DNA of 64,000 nucleotides from Bacteroidales bacterium (GTDB lineage: Bacteria > Bacteroidota > Bacteroidia > Bacteroidales > UBA932). The notes below the pieces were generated by a model. The model saw nothing but the letters and a program-made list of their open reading frames with translations. It made no database searches and was not told the origin of the DNA. A program made the translations under genes and the position numbers. The stretch lies in NCBI GenBank assembly GCA_017427885.1, contig JAFRRW010000008.1, positions 1 to 64,000 of the forward strand, read 5' to 3'. Positions 33,868 to 42,150 of the stretch are shown here, in pieces (the first letter of the stretch is position 1; every line of letters starts with the position of its first letter).

Positions 33868-36192
33868 TCAGCCTTTTTTAAACCTCCTGAAGGTTTTTCG
33901 AGTAGGTTTTGAATTGTCAATGATATTCTTGCAGGCGGCTTCGTCGAGGGTCTGGACGTCGGTGCCCTTCGGGATCCTGAAATTGGATGTTCCCTGCTTG
34001 ATGTAGGGGCCGTACCTGCCGTCGATCACCTGTATTCCGGAATCCTTGAATTCCTTGAGGACCGCGTTCTCGGCGGCTCCCTCCTTCCTCTTTTCCAACA
34101 GGCCGATGCACTCCTCGAGGGTGATGGTCATAGGGTCCTTGCCTTTCGGAATGGAAGCGTTGAGGTCCCTGCATCTGACATAGGGTCCGAACTTGCCCTT
34201 GGTGGCGATGACGTCGTTCCCTTCCCACTGTCCCACCGTCCTGGGCAGGCGGAAAAGTTCAAGCGCGTCCGCGAGGGTGATGCTTTCGATCAGCTGTCCC
34301 TTGCCGAGGGAGGCGTACATCCTGTTCTCCCCATCCCCTTTCTGGACGAAGGGCCCAAACTGGCCGAATTTGGCAATCACCACGTTCCCTTCAGGATCGG
34401 TTCCGAGAACCCTCTCTACGTGATTGTAGTTCTTGTCCGAAAGGGTGTCCTCTATGACGTTATGGAATTCCCTGTAGAAATCTGACAGCAGTGAGGTCCA
34501 TTCCTTCTTGCCGGCGGCGATGCGGTCGAAGTCGCTTTCCACCTTCGCGGTGAAGTCGTAGTCCACGATGCTCGGGAAATTCTTCACGAGAAAGTCGGTC
34601 ACGATGATACCTATCTCCTGCGGGAGGAACTTTCCTTTCTCCGCTCCCACTGTCTCCTTGCCGTCGGTTTCCACAACCGCTCCGTCCTTCACCTTCAGGT
34701 TCCTCACGGGTATCGCCCTTCCTTCCTTGTCCCCTTTCACGATGTAACCCCTTCCTGTGGTCAGGGTGGTTATGGTGGGGGAATAGGTGGAGGGCCTGCC
34801 GATGCCGAGTTCCTCGAGCTTGTGCACGAGGGTGGCTTCAGAATAGCGGGCAGGGGCCTGGGTGAACTTGCAGTCGGACTGCATCCCGGCCACCTCCATC
34901 ACGTCGCCTACCCGGAGTTCGGGCAGGATGGCGTTCCCGTTTTCCTCCTCCGGGTCGTCCTGGCTTTCCATATACACTTTCAGGAAACCGTCGAAGAGGA
35001 CCTGGGCGGCCTGGACGTTGAACTTTTCGCTCCTGCCGGCGGAGGCTACCTTTATGGAGGTGTTCATCATCCTGGCGTCGGCCATCTGGGACGCCACGGT
35101 TCTCTTCCAGATCAGGGAATAAAGTTTCTTCTCCTGTGCCGTGCCTTCGACGTCGGTGTTGCCGATGAAGGTGGGGCGGATGGCTTCGTGGGCCTCCTGG
35201 GCCCCCTTGGACCTGGTGTGGAACTGCCTGGGATGGGAATAATCCTCTCCGAAATTCTCCGTGATATATTTCTTCGCGGACCCGAGGGCCAGGGAGGAGA
35301 GGTTGGTGGAATCGGTCCTCATATAAGTGATGAGACCCCTTTCGTAAAGTTGCTGGGCGATCCTCATCGTGGTGCTCACCGAGAAATGGAGTTTCCTGGA
35401 GGCTTCCTGCTGGAGGGTGGAGGTGGTGAAGGGGGGAGCCGGAGCCCTCAGCCCTTCCTTCTTTTCGAGGGAATTCACCTTGAATTCCGCCCCTATGCTG
35501 TCTTCCAGATATTTCCGGGCCTCGGCGATGTCCTTGAACCTGGTGTCCAGGGTGGCGTTCACCTTAACCCTGGCGGCCGCTCCTGCGGGATGGAAGACGG
35601 CGGTGGTGCTGTAGTAAGGTTCGTTTTGGAAGGAAAGGATCTCCCTTTCCCTATCCACTACGAGCCTGAGGGCCACGCTCTGCACCCTTCCCGCGCTGAG
35701 TTTGGGCTGGATCTTCCTCCAAAGGACGGGTGAGAGCTCGAACCCCACCAGGCGGTCCAGGACCCTGCGGGCCTTCTGGGCGTTGACGAGGTTCATGTCT
35801 ATCGTCCTGGGGTTCTGGATGGCGTTGCGGATGGCCTGTTCGGTTATTTCGTGGAAGACGATCCTCCTGGTGTCCTCCACTCCGAGGTCGAGGGCCTGGG
35901 CCAGGTGCCAGGAAATGGCCTCTCCCTCGCGGTCTTCATCGGATGCCAGCCATACGGTGGCTCCGGCGGAAAGTTTCTTCAGGTCGGCGACGACCTTCCT
36001 CTTGTCTGCAGGTATGACGTACTGAGGCGCGAAACCGTGTTCCACGTCCACGCTCAACTTGTTGTCCTGCAAATCCCTGATGTGTCCGAAACTGGACTTC
36101 ACGGTAAATTCTTCTCCAAGGAACCTCTGGATGGTCCGCGCCTTGGTCGGTGACTCCACGATCACAAGGTTCCTGCTTTTCCCCTCATTCAT
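33868..36192 (-). CDS. topA: DNA topoisomerase I
   Basis: 774 residues. Type IA topoisomerase that relaxes negative supercoils. Toprim domain (NLVIVESPTKARTIQRFLG; ASDEDREGEAISWHLA), central domain with catalytic Tyr in GLITYMRTDSTNLS, then C-terminal repeats that keep the topoisomerase-C pattern (FGQFGPFVQKGDG, KGKFGPYVRCRD, DGRYGPYIKQG) but lack obvious four-cysteine zinc fingers. It ends in a basic tail (KPTRKTFRRFKKG). Confidence 0.95.
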   Translation of the reverse strand: MNEGKSRNLVIVESPTKARTIQRFLGEEFTVKSSFGHIRDLQDNKLSVDVEHGFAPQYVIPADKRKVVADLKKLSAGATVWLASDEDREGEAISWHLAQALDLGVEDTRRIVFHEITEQAIRNAIQNPRTIDMNLVNAQKARRVLDRLVGFELSPVLWRKIQPKLSAGRVQSVALRLVVDREREILSFQNEPYYSTTAVFHPAGAAARVKVNATLDTRFKDIAEARKYLEDSIGAEFKVNSLEKKEGLRAPAPPFTTSTLQQEASRKLHFSVSTTMRIAQQLYERGLITYMRTDSTNLSSLALGSAKKYITENFGEDYSHPRQFHTRSKGAQEAHEAIRPTFIGNTDVEGTAQEKKLYSLIWKRTVASQMADARMMNTSIKVASAGRSEKFNVQAAQVLFDGFLKVYMESQDDPEEENGNAILPELRVGDVMEVAGMQSDCKFTQAPARYSEATLVHKLEELGIGRPSTYSPTITTLTTGRGYIVKGDKEGRAIPVRNLKVKDGAVVETDGKETVGAEKGKFLPQEIGIIVTDFLVKNFPSIVDYDFTAKVESDFDRIAAGKKEWTSLLSDFYREFHNVIEDTLSDKNYNHVERVLGTDPEGNVVIAKFGQFGPFVQKGDGENRMYASLGKGQLIESITLADALELFRLPRTVGQWEGNDVIATKGKFGPYVRCRDLNASIPKGKDPMTITLEECIGLLEKRKEGAAENAVLKEFKDSGIQVIDGRYGPYIKQGTSNFRIPKGTDVQTLDEAACKNIIDNSKPTRKTFRRFKKG

Positions 36193-36242
36193 ATGAATTA
36201 ATTTTTTTAGTCCATAACCCGGCGTTCCGGGCTTTCAAACTG

Positions 36243-36250
36243 CAAAGTAA
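36243..36250 (-). promoter_or_regulatory. Candidate -7 box of topA
   Basis: The minus strand reads TTACTTTG, one mismatch to TAnnTTTG, 50 nt upstream of the topA ATG, with TTTG-like sequence further upstream. Confidence 0.4.
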
Positions 36251-36284
36251 AGAACAAACCGGGCAATTTTCCAAATTTTGTTGT

Positions 36285-36292
36285 TAAATTTG
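36285..36292 (+). promoter_or_regulatory. -7 promoter box of the PBP1A-ddl-prmC operon
   Basis: TAAATTTG fits TAnnTTTG, 31 nt before the ATG at 36324. No clear -33 element was seen. Confidence 0.55.
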
Positions 36293-36323
36293 TCTTTCCA
36301 TAGTATAGGTAAAACATCGGGTT

Positions 36324-38678
36324 ATGACCCAGGAAAAAAGAAAGAATATAATCAAGTGGTTCTGGAGGATTCTCGCGCTTCCGTTCCTCCTGCTGCTGTT
36401 CATGGTCCTCCTCGTGTGGATCTTCGCCGACATCCCTTCCTTCGAGGAACTGGAGAACCCCGACAGCAAACTCGCCACCCAGCTCATAGCGGAAGGAGGG
36501 GAGATTCTCACCACCTACCATATAGAGAACAGGACTTACGTTTCCTACGACGAGATATCCCCCAACGTCATCCACGCGGCCATAGCCACGGAGGACAAGC
36601 GTTTCTACAAGCACTCGGGCATCGACTTCAAGGGCCTCGGCAGGGTTCTCGTCAAGACCCTGATGATGAACAGGTCCAACCAGGGAGGAGGCAGCACCAT
36701 CACCCAGCAGCTGGCGAAGAGCCTGTACCCCCGTACGAACCTCTCGTCGAAGGTGCCGGGATGGTCGAAGGTGAAGATGGTGTGGATAAAACTCAAGGAA
36801 TGGATAACGGCGGTCAAGCTGGAGAGGGACTACACCAAGGAGGAGATCATAGACATGTATCTCAACTCCATCTTCTTCGGCAGCAGCGCCTACGGTATCC
36901 GTTCGGCTTCGGAAACCTTCTTCGCGAAACTCCCGGGCGACCTCACCGTCGAGGAGAGCGCGATGCTCGTCGGTATGGCGAACAAGCCCACCCGCTACAA
37001 CCCGGTCCTCAATCCCGACAAGGCCCTGGTCCGCAGGAACTTCGTCATCGGACAGATGTGCAAGGCCGGTTTCATAACCAAGACCGAAAGGGATTCCATA
37101 CAGCAGATCCCCATCACCCTCTCCTATCAGGTTCAGGACCACAACGCCGGCCTTGCCCCCTATTTCAGGGATATGCTCAAGCGCCTGATGAGCAAGGAGA
37201 AGCCCCGCCGTTCCGACTACGACTACCCCGAGGATTTCACGGCCGATTCCCTCAGCTGGCGCAACGACGAGCTCTACGGCTGGCTCAACAAGAACAAGAA
37301 GCCGGGCGGGGAGAAATACGACCTCGACAAGGACGGGCTCAGGATTTACACCACCATAAACTACAAGATGCAGAAATATGCCGAGGAGGCTGTCGCCGAG
37401 CATCTTGGAAAGGAACTCCAGAAAGATTTCTTCAAGGACCTCAAATACAAGAAGAACGCTCCCTTCTCCAACGACATCGACCAGGAGACCAGGGACCGCG
37501 TGATGAACCAGGCCAGGCGCTGGAGCGACCGATGGCGTATGATGGCCAAGGCCGGAAAACCTACCGCCGAGATACTTGCCAGTTTCTCCGAGCCACAGAA
37601 CATGAGGGTATTCTCCTGGGAAAGGCAGGGTTACATAGACACCACGATGACCCCTGACGATTCCATCAGGTACTACAAGGGCATCCTCAGGGCCGCCTTC
37701 CTCGGGATGGAACCCGTCACCGGCCATGTCAAATTCTATGTCGGCGGCCCCAACTACCGTTATTTCAAGTTCGACAACATATCCCAGGGCAAGCGTCAGG
37801 TGGGATCCACGGTAAAACCTTACCTCTATACCCTTGCGATGCAGGAGGGAATGAGTCCCTGCACCCAGGTGGTGAACCTCCCCCAGACGATCATCGTAGG
37901 GCCGAACACCTGGACTCCCAGAAGTACCGACAAGTCTTCCTGGATAGGCCAGACAGTCACCCTGAAATGGGGCCTCACCAACAGTTCCAACAACATCTCC
38001 GCCTATCTTATGAAACAGTTCGGTCCGCACGCCATGGTAGAGATGATGCACAAGATGGGCATCAAGAGCCATGTCGAGGAGGTGCCCTCGATCTGTGTCG
38101 GTTCCTGCGACCTGTCGCTTCTGGAGATGGTGTCGGCCTACAACACCCTTCCCTCCAGGGGAGTATATGTGAGTCCATTGTTCGTGACCAGGATAGAAGA
38201 CAACCAGGGCAACGTACTGTCCGAGTTCACCAGCATACAGCGGGAAGCCATCGGCGACCGCACCGCTTTCACAATGGTATCCATGATGAGGGGCGTCGTA
38301 GACGGCGGTACGGGTTCGCGCCTGCGCTTCCGCTACCAGCTCAAGGGTGAGATTGCCGGAAAGACCGGTACCACCAACGACAACTCCGACGGCTGGTTCA
38401 TCGGCTACACTCCCACTCTCACTGCCGGAGTCTGGGCGGGAGGCGAGGACCGCCAGGTCCATTTCCAGTCGGGTGCACTGGGGCAGGGAGCGAACATGGC
38501 CCTGCCGATTTGGGGTATCTTCATGAGGAAGGTCCTTACCGACGGGACCCTCGGCGTTTCCGAGGAGGACAGGTTCATCGCCCCGGCGGGCGGAGGGGCG
38601 AGCATGGACTGCGCCTCCGTGGCCAGGAGTTCGGGTGATGACAGCGTGAAGACACAGGAAGAATATTATTTTGAATAA
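36324..38678 (+). CDS. Class A penicillin-binding protein 1A
   Basis: 784 residues. N-terminal membrane helix (ILALPFLLLLFMVLLVWIFA), GT51 glycosyltransferase (about 70-250) with the catalytic Glu in ATEDKRFYKHSGID and GGSTITQQLAKSLYPR, then the transpeptidase with active Ser in GSTVKPYLYTLA, SNN (TNSSNNIS) and KTG (GKTGTTNDNSDGWFIG). It both polymerises and crosslinks peptidoglycan. First gene of an operon with ddl (3-nt gap) and prmC. Confidence 0.93.
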   Translation: MTQEKRKNIIKWFWRILALPFLLLLFMVLLVWIFADIPSFEELENPDSKLATQLIAEGGEILTTYHIENRTYVSYDEISPNVIHAAIATEDKRFYKHSGIDFKGLGRVLVKTLMMNRSNQGGGSTITQQLAKSLYPRTNLSSKVPGWSKVKMVWIKLKEWITAVKLERDYTKEEIIDMYLNSIFFGSSAYGIRSASETFFAKLPGDLTVEESAMLVGMANKPTRYNPVLNPDKALVRRNFVIGQMCKAGFITKTERDSIQQIPITLSYQVQDHNAGLAPYFRDMLKRLMSKEKPRRSDYDYPEDFTADSLSWRNDELYGWLNKNKKPGGEKYDLDKDGLRIYTTINYKMQKYAEEAVAEHLGKELQKDFFKDLKYKKNAPFSNDIDQETRDRVMNQARRWSDRWRMMAKAGKPTAEILASFSEPQNMRVFSWERQGYIDTTMTPDDSIRYYKGILRAAFLGMEPVTGHVKFYVGGPNYRYFKFDNISQGKRQVGSTVKPYLYTLAMQEGMSPCTQVVNLPQTIIVGPNTWTPRSTDKSSWIGQTVTLKWGLTNSSNNISAYLMKQFGPHAMVEMMHKMGIKSHVEEVPSICVGSCDLSLLEMVSAYNTLPSRGVYVSPLFVTRIEDNQGNVLSEFTSIQREAIGDRTAFTMVSMMRGVVDGGTGSRLRFRYQLKGEIAGKTGTTNDNSDGWFIGYTPTLTAGVWAGGEDRQVHFQSGALGQGANMALPIWGIFMRKVLTDGTLGVSEEDRFIAPAGGGASMDCASVARSSGDDSVKTQEEYYFE

Positions 38679-38681
38679 GAT

Positions 38682-39698
38682 ATGGCCGGATACGAGACCA
38701 TCGCGGTAATTTATGGAAGTGATTCCTCCGAATGGGAGGTTTCTTGCCGCAGCGGAGAATACACCGCTTCCAGGATAGACGACACCAAATATGATGTCTA
38801 TGAGATATTCGCCCGTTTCGGACGCTGGCAGCTCGTGGCATTCAGGAAGCGGAATTCGATGAGGGTTCCCCTTCCCGAGGGTTCCCGTCCCGAGATCGAC
38901 AAGACCGATTTCTCGGTCAATCTCTATGGAGGAAAGGTGAAATTCGACTTCGCCTATATAATGCAGCACGGGAAACCCGGGGAGACGGGCCAGCTCCAGG
39001 GCTATTTCGAGATGCTCGGCATCCCCTTCAGCACCTGCTCTTCCTTCGTATCTTCCCTTGCCTTTGACAAATATGCCTGCAAGGGCTATCTGAAGGGCGA
39101 GGGCATCGTCAAACTCGCTCCCGACTATTTCGTCCGGAAGGGCTGCAACGTCGAGGAGGAAGCCGGAAAGGCGGTCGCCGCCCTCGGCCTGCCCATTTTC
39201 GTAAAGCCCACGGGAGGCGGGTCCAGTTTCGGCATGTCCAAGGTTGACAGGGCGGAAGACCTTCCCGAGGCCATCCGGTTCGCGTTCAGCGAGTGGCCCA
39301 CGGTCATCATAGAGAAGGCGATTCCGGGAGGGGAGTTCACCTGTGCGGCCTACACCGATGCCGGGGAAGTGAAAACCCTTCCTGTCATCCAGATCGTTTC
39401 CGACAACGATTATTTCGACTACGACGCCAAATACAACGGAAGGAGCAACGAGATCTGTCCCGCCCCCATCCCTGACGAGGTGTCCGACTCCATCTGCGGG
39501 ACCACGGCGAAGATTTACGCCCATCTCGGCTGCTCCGGCCTCGTCCGTATGGATTACATCCTGGCTCCCGAAGGACTCTATTTCCTGGAAGTCAACATCA
39601 TTCCTGGTATGACCAGCGCTTCCCTCGTGCCCAAGATGGTGAGGGCCGCCGGCATCGACATCACCGAATTCCTGAGCACAATCATAGAGAACGGCTGA
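38682..39698 (+). CDS. ddl: D-alanine--D-alanine ligase
   Basis: 338 residues. ATP-grasp enzyme joining two D-alanines for peptidoglycan precursors. HGKPGETGQLQGYFEMLGIPFSTCS is the N-terminal signature; FVKPTGGGSSFGMSKV binds ATP; GLVRMDYILAPEGLYFLEVNIIPGMTSASLVPKM carries the Mg ligands and D-Ala site. An extra N-terminal stretch (about 1-60) is longer than in E. coli DdlB. It follows the PBP1A gene by 3 nt. Confidence 0.93.
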   Translation: MAGYETIAVIYGSDSSEWEVSCRSGEYTASRIDDTKYDVYEIFARFGRWQLVAFRKRNSMRVPLPEGSRPEIDKTDFSVNLYGGKVKFDFAYIMQHGKPGETGQLQGYFEMLGIPFSTCSSFVSSLAFDKYACKGYLKGEGIVKLAPDYFVRKGCNVEEEAGKAVAALGLPIFVKPTGGGSSFGMSKVDRAEDLPEAIRFAFSEWPTVIIEKAIPGGEFTCAAYTDAGEVKTLPVIQIVSDNDYFDYDAKYNGRSNEICPAPIPDEVSDSICGTTAKIYAHLGCSGLVRMDYILAPEGLYFLEVNIIPGMTSASLVPKMVRAAGIDITEFLSTIIENG

Positions 39699-39700
39699 GG

Positions 39701-40615
39701 ATGCTCCTGACTGAAATGCTTAAGGAGGGGATTTCCTCCCTTGAAAGGCTCTACACCACTGCGGAGTCCCGTTCAATAATGCTGATGCTCTGCGAAGCGA
39801 AGACCGGGACGAAGAGTTACACCCACATAGTGGAGCCGGAGTATGAGATTTCCGACGCCCAGGTTTCCATTCTCAGGGAGAACCTGGAAAGGCTTTCTAA
39901 AGGGGAACCCATCCAGTATGTCATAGGGAAGGCCGAGTTCTGCGGCTTCGAGTTCAATGTCGGACCGGACGTCCTGATTCCCCGTCCTGAGACCGAACTT
40001 ATGTGCCGCGAGGCCGTGAGCGTATGTTCCAGGCTCCAGAGGATGAGGGGGGCATATGGCAGGAAGGCCTCTCCCGTCAGGGTCCTCGACCTGTGTACCG
40101 GTTCCGGATGCATTGCCTGGACCGTCGCCCTTTCCGTCCCGGGCATTTCAGTGACGGGGGTTGATATCTCCGAGGGGGCCCTGAAAGTTGCTTCGGGTCA
40201 GAAGTTTACGTCCGTCCTCAAGGAGAGGGGGGCGATTGCTCCCACGTTCATCAAGGCGGACATCCTGGATTTCGACACGATGTTCACGGAGGGGAAGTTC
40301 GACGTGATCGTCAGCAACCCTCCTTATATAATGGAGTCCGAGAAACCCCTGTTGAGGTCGAACGTCCTCCTGTACGAGCCCGCCCTGGCCCTTTTCGTTC
40401 CAGACGAGGATCCCCTGGTCTTCCACAGGGCCATAGCGCACTGGTCCCATATCCTCCTGCCTCCCGAAGGAAAGGGTCTCACCGAGATCAACGAGGTGCT
40501 GGGCAAGGAGACCGCCGCTCTCTTCAAGGAGGCCGGGTTCACTGGGGTTGACACCGTGAAGGACTTTTACGACAGGAACAGGTTCATTTTCTACTCGAAA
40601 CCCAAGGCCCAGTAG
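39701..40615 (+). CDS. prmC: Peptide chain release factor N5-glutamine methyltransferase
   Basis: 304 residues. Methylates the GGQ glutamine of release factors. N-terminal helical domain, then the SAM-binding VLDLCTGSGCIAWTVAL and the family's NPPY motif (FDVIVSNPPYIMESE). GKAEFCGFEFNVGPDVLIPRPETELM is the typical substrate-facing segment. It starts 2 nt after the ddl stop and ends before a strong terminator. Confidence 0.92.
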   Translation: MLLTEMLKEGISSLERLYTTAESRSIMLMLCEAKTGTKSYTHIVEPEYEISDAQVSILRENLERLSKGEPIQYVIGKAEFCGFEFNVGPDVLIPRPETELMCREAVSVCSRLQRMRGAYGRKASPVRVLDLCTGSGCIAWTVALSVPGISVTGVDISEGALKVASGQKFTSVLKERGAIAPTFIKADILDFDTMFTEGKFDVIVSNPPYIMESEKPLLRSNVLLYEPALALFVPDEDPLVFHRAIAHWSHILLPPEGKGLTEINEVLGKETAALFKEAGFTGVDTVKDFYDRNRFIFYSKPKAQ

Positions 40616-40639
40616 GTTGGAAGGCCTGTTTTGACATTT

Positions 40640-40665
40640 ATCCGTGTGGAGTTTTCCCACACGGA
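40640..40665 (+). terminator. Terminator of the PBP1A-ddl-prmC operon
   Basis: ATCCGTGTGG (40640-40649) and CCACACGGAT (40657-40666 by symmetry) form a perfect 10-bp stem with a 7-base loop, followed by ATTTCTTTTC. Confidence 0.8.
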
Positions 40666-40705
40666 TATTTCTTTTCAACTTTGTTCCTGACATAAAATTA
40701 AAACT

Positions 40706-41929
40706 ATGAAAAACTTCTTTTCTTACATTGAAGGAACGGCCGCCGCATTGACGGCCCTCCTTTTCTTTCCATCCTGCGAAAGGGTGGATATCAAGGGCCC
40801 TACGCACGAGGAGGCCGTTTCCTCCTGCATTTCCCTTCCCAGGGTGGCGCAGATGCTGTCCTCCCTCCCCCTGGAAACGAGCCATCTCGAAGAAGTCCAC
40901 GATGCCGTTTCTTCCTCTTCCTCCAACGGCTACGACGAGGAATACACGATGGCCCATCTGTTTTCCTCCCCCGGTTCTGGAGTTGGTGACGACGGGGATA
41001 CCCGTTCCCCGGACCGCTATTCCAGGCCCCTTCGCGACCTTGTCGCTGAATACTACAGGAGCCATCAGTTTACGAAATCATCCTCTTCCCCTTCCTCCGA
41101 GGCCGTCGAGGTACAGTCGATCCTGGATTCCCTCTCCGCATCCGACGTACAGATCTATTGGCCCTGGTCGGCGGACTGGGACGGAAAAACGGCACCCATA
41201 GTGACCTTCGATCCGGGTGACGAGTCCACAAGGAACATCGGATACGAAAGGGAGGTGGACGCCGACGGCAACGTGATGCTCAAGGAGGTTTTAGTGGACG
41301 AGGAAATGGCCAGGGAGAGGCCGGTGTGGGTGGTGAACCGCAATTCGGACGCCGGCTACAAGACCCTGGAGATGCTGCTTAAGGAGAATCCGTCCTGGGG
41401 AGAGGGCGGCGTGGTGACTGTCGTCGGGAAGACGAAGGGCGCTTCTTCCGGCAACCGTTCCCTGATGATAAGCGACCTGAAGGCCTACAGGAACTATGAC
41501 CCCTGGTTCACCGGGGCTTCGGAATTCTTCTTCAAGATGGGCAGCGTGGAGGATTTCAAGGCCACCACCGAGGAGGAGATGCTCAAATATTCCCCTTCGA
41601 TAACCGATTTCATGGTAGTGGTCAGGAGGAGCCAGCTTGGGGAAACCATTCCTTTCAAGGTTATCCTGGTGTCCGACTGGACCCCCCAGCTGGAAGCCTG
41701 CGCCCTTATGATCACCGAAGACGACGGAGGCACCAGGACCACCTGGAACTGTTCGGCCACGGTGAAGGTCCAGTCCAAATCTTACGGGTTCGACATCTCC
41801 CTCCCGTTCAATTCCCGAGACGACATCGTCTGGCGGGGCCGGCTTTCCCGTTCCTACCTTGAAGCCTACAGCGACTCTCCCGCCCGTTTCGGCGACATCG
41901 AGATCACCTTCAGCATCGTCGAAAAATAA
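40706..41929 (+). CDS. Lipoprotein of unknown function
   Basis: 407 residues. The N-terminus MKNFFSYIEGTAAALTALLFFPSC is a lipoprotein signal with Cys24. The mature part is Ser-rich early (SSSSSNGYDEE; KSSSSPSSEA) and then folded-looking (IYWPWSADWDGKTAPIVTFDP; GYEREVDADGNVMLKEVLVDEEMARERPVWVVNR). Later segments (FKVILVSDWTPQLEACALMITEDDGG) suggest a calcium-free beta domain, but I do not recognise a family. A CAACTTTG at about 40676-40683 is a one-mismatch -7 box. The gene stands alone between a terminator and the 41941-42150 inverted-repeat element. Confidence 0.75.
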   Translation: MKNFFSYIEGTAAALTALLFFPSCERVDIKGPTHEEAVSSCISLPRVAQMLSSLPLETSHLEEVHDAVSSSSSNGYDEEYTMAHLFSSPGSGVGDDGDTRSPDRYSRPLRDLVAEYYRSHQFTKSSSSPSSEAVEVQSILDSLSASDVQIYWPWSADWDGKTAPIVTFDPGDESTRNIGYEREVDADGNVMLKEVLVDEEMARERPVWVVNRNSDAGYKTLEMLLKENPSWGEGGVVTVVGKTKGASSGNRSLMISDLKAYRNYDPWFTGASEFFFKMGSVEDFKATTEEEMLKYSPSITDFMVVVRRSQLGETIPFKVILVSDWTPQLEACALMITEDDGGTRTTWNCSATVKVQSKSYGFDISLPFNSRDDIVWRGRLSRSYLEAYSDSPARFGDIEITFSIVEK

Positions 41930-41940
41930 AAGGCTTTCGA

Positions 41941-42150
41941 GTTCCCTGCAGGGTAGGGGTTAGGAGGACCTTGTCCACCCATGGTCAACCGACATCAAGG
42001 TGAGAGGAGTTGAACTTGTTCGAACTTCCGAACCGCGAAGGAGGAAACGAACTATGTTCGTAAAATGGGAGGGGCCCGCCGCTTTGCAGTGGGAGGGACG
42101 AAGCGAGCGTAGCGAGCGAAGGGTCCGACGACCCCTACCCTGCAGGGAAC
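41941..42150. repeat. 210-bp element bounded by perfect 20-bp inverted repeats
   Basis: GTTCCCTGCAGGGTAGGGGT (41941-41960) and its exact reverse complement (42131-42150) enclose 170 bases. An A-T pair outside and G-T wobbles extend the arms. Each arm itself holds the palindrome CCCTGCAGGG. Inside lie further hairpins: ACGAAC-TAT-GTTCGT (42047-42061), an imperfect CCCGCCGC/GCAGTGGG, GGGTC-CGAC-GACCC (42121-42134), and a direct repeat AGCGAGCG-T-AGCGAGCG near 42101-42118. It fills the gap between two convergent genes; the U32 stop codon touches the right arm. It could be a MITE-like element, a structured RNA or a bidirectional terminator. No target-site duplication is obvious. Confidence 0.8.

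Noticed and set aside
36207-39524. Very long open frame on the minus strand opposite PBP1A and ddl
   Set aside because: It mirrors two well-supported genes, has low-complexity Gly/Val/His-rich content typical of antisense frames in GC-rich DNA, and no recognisable domain.
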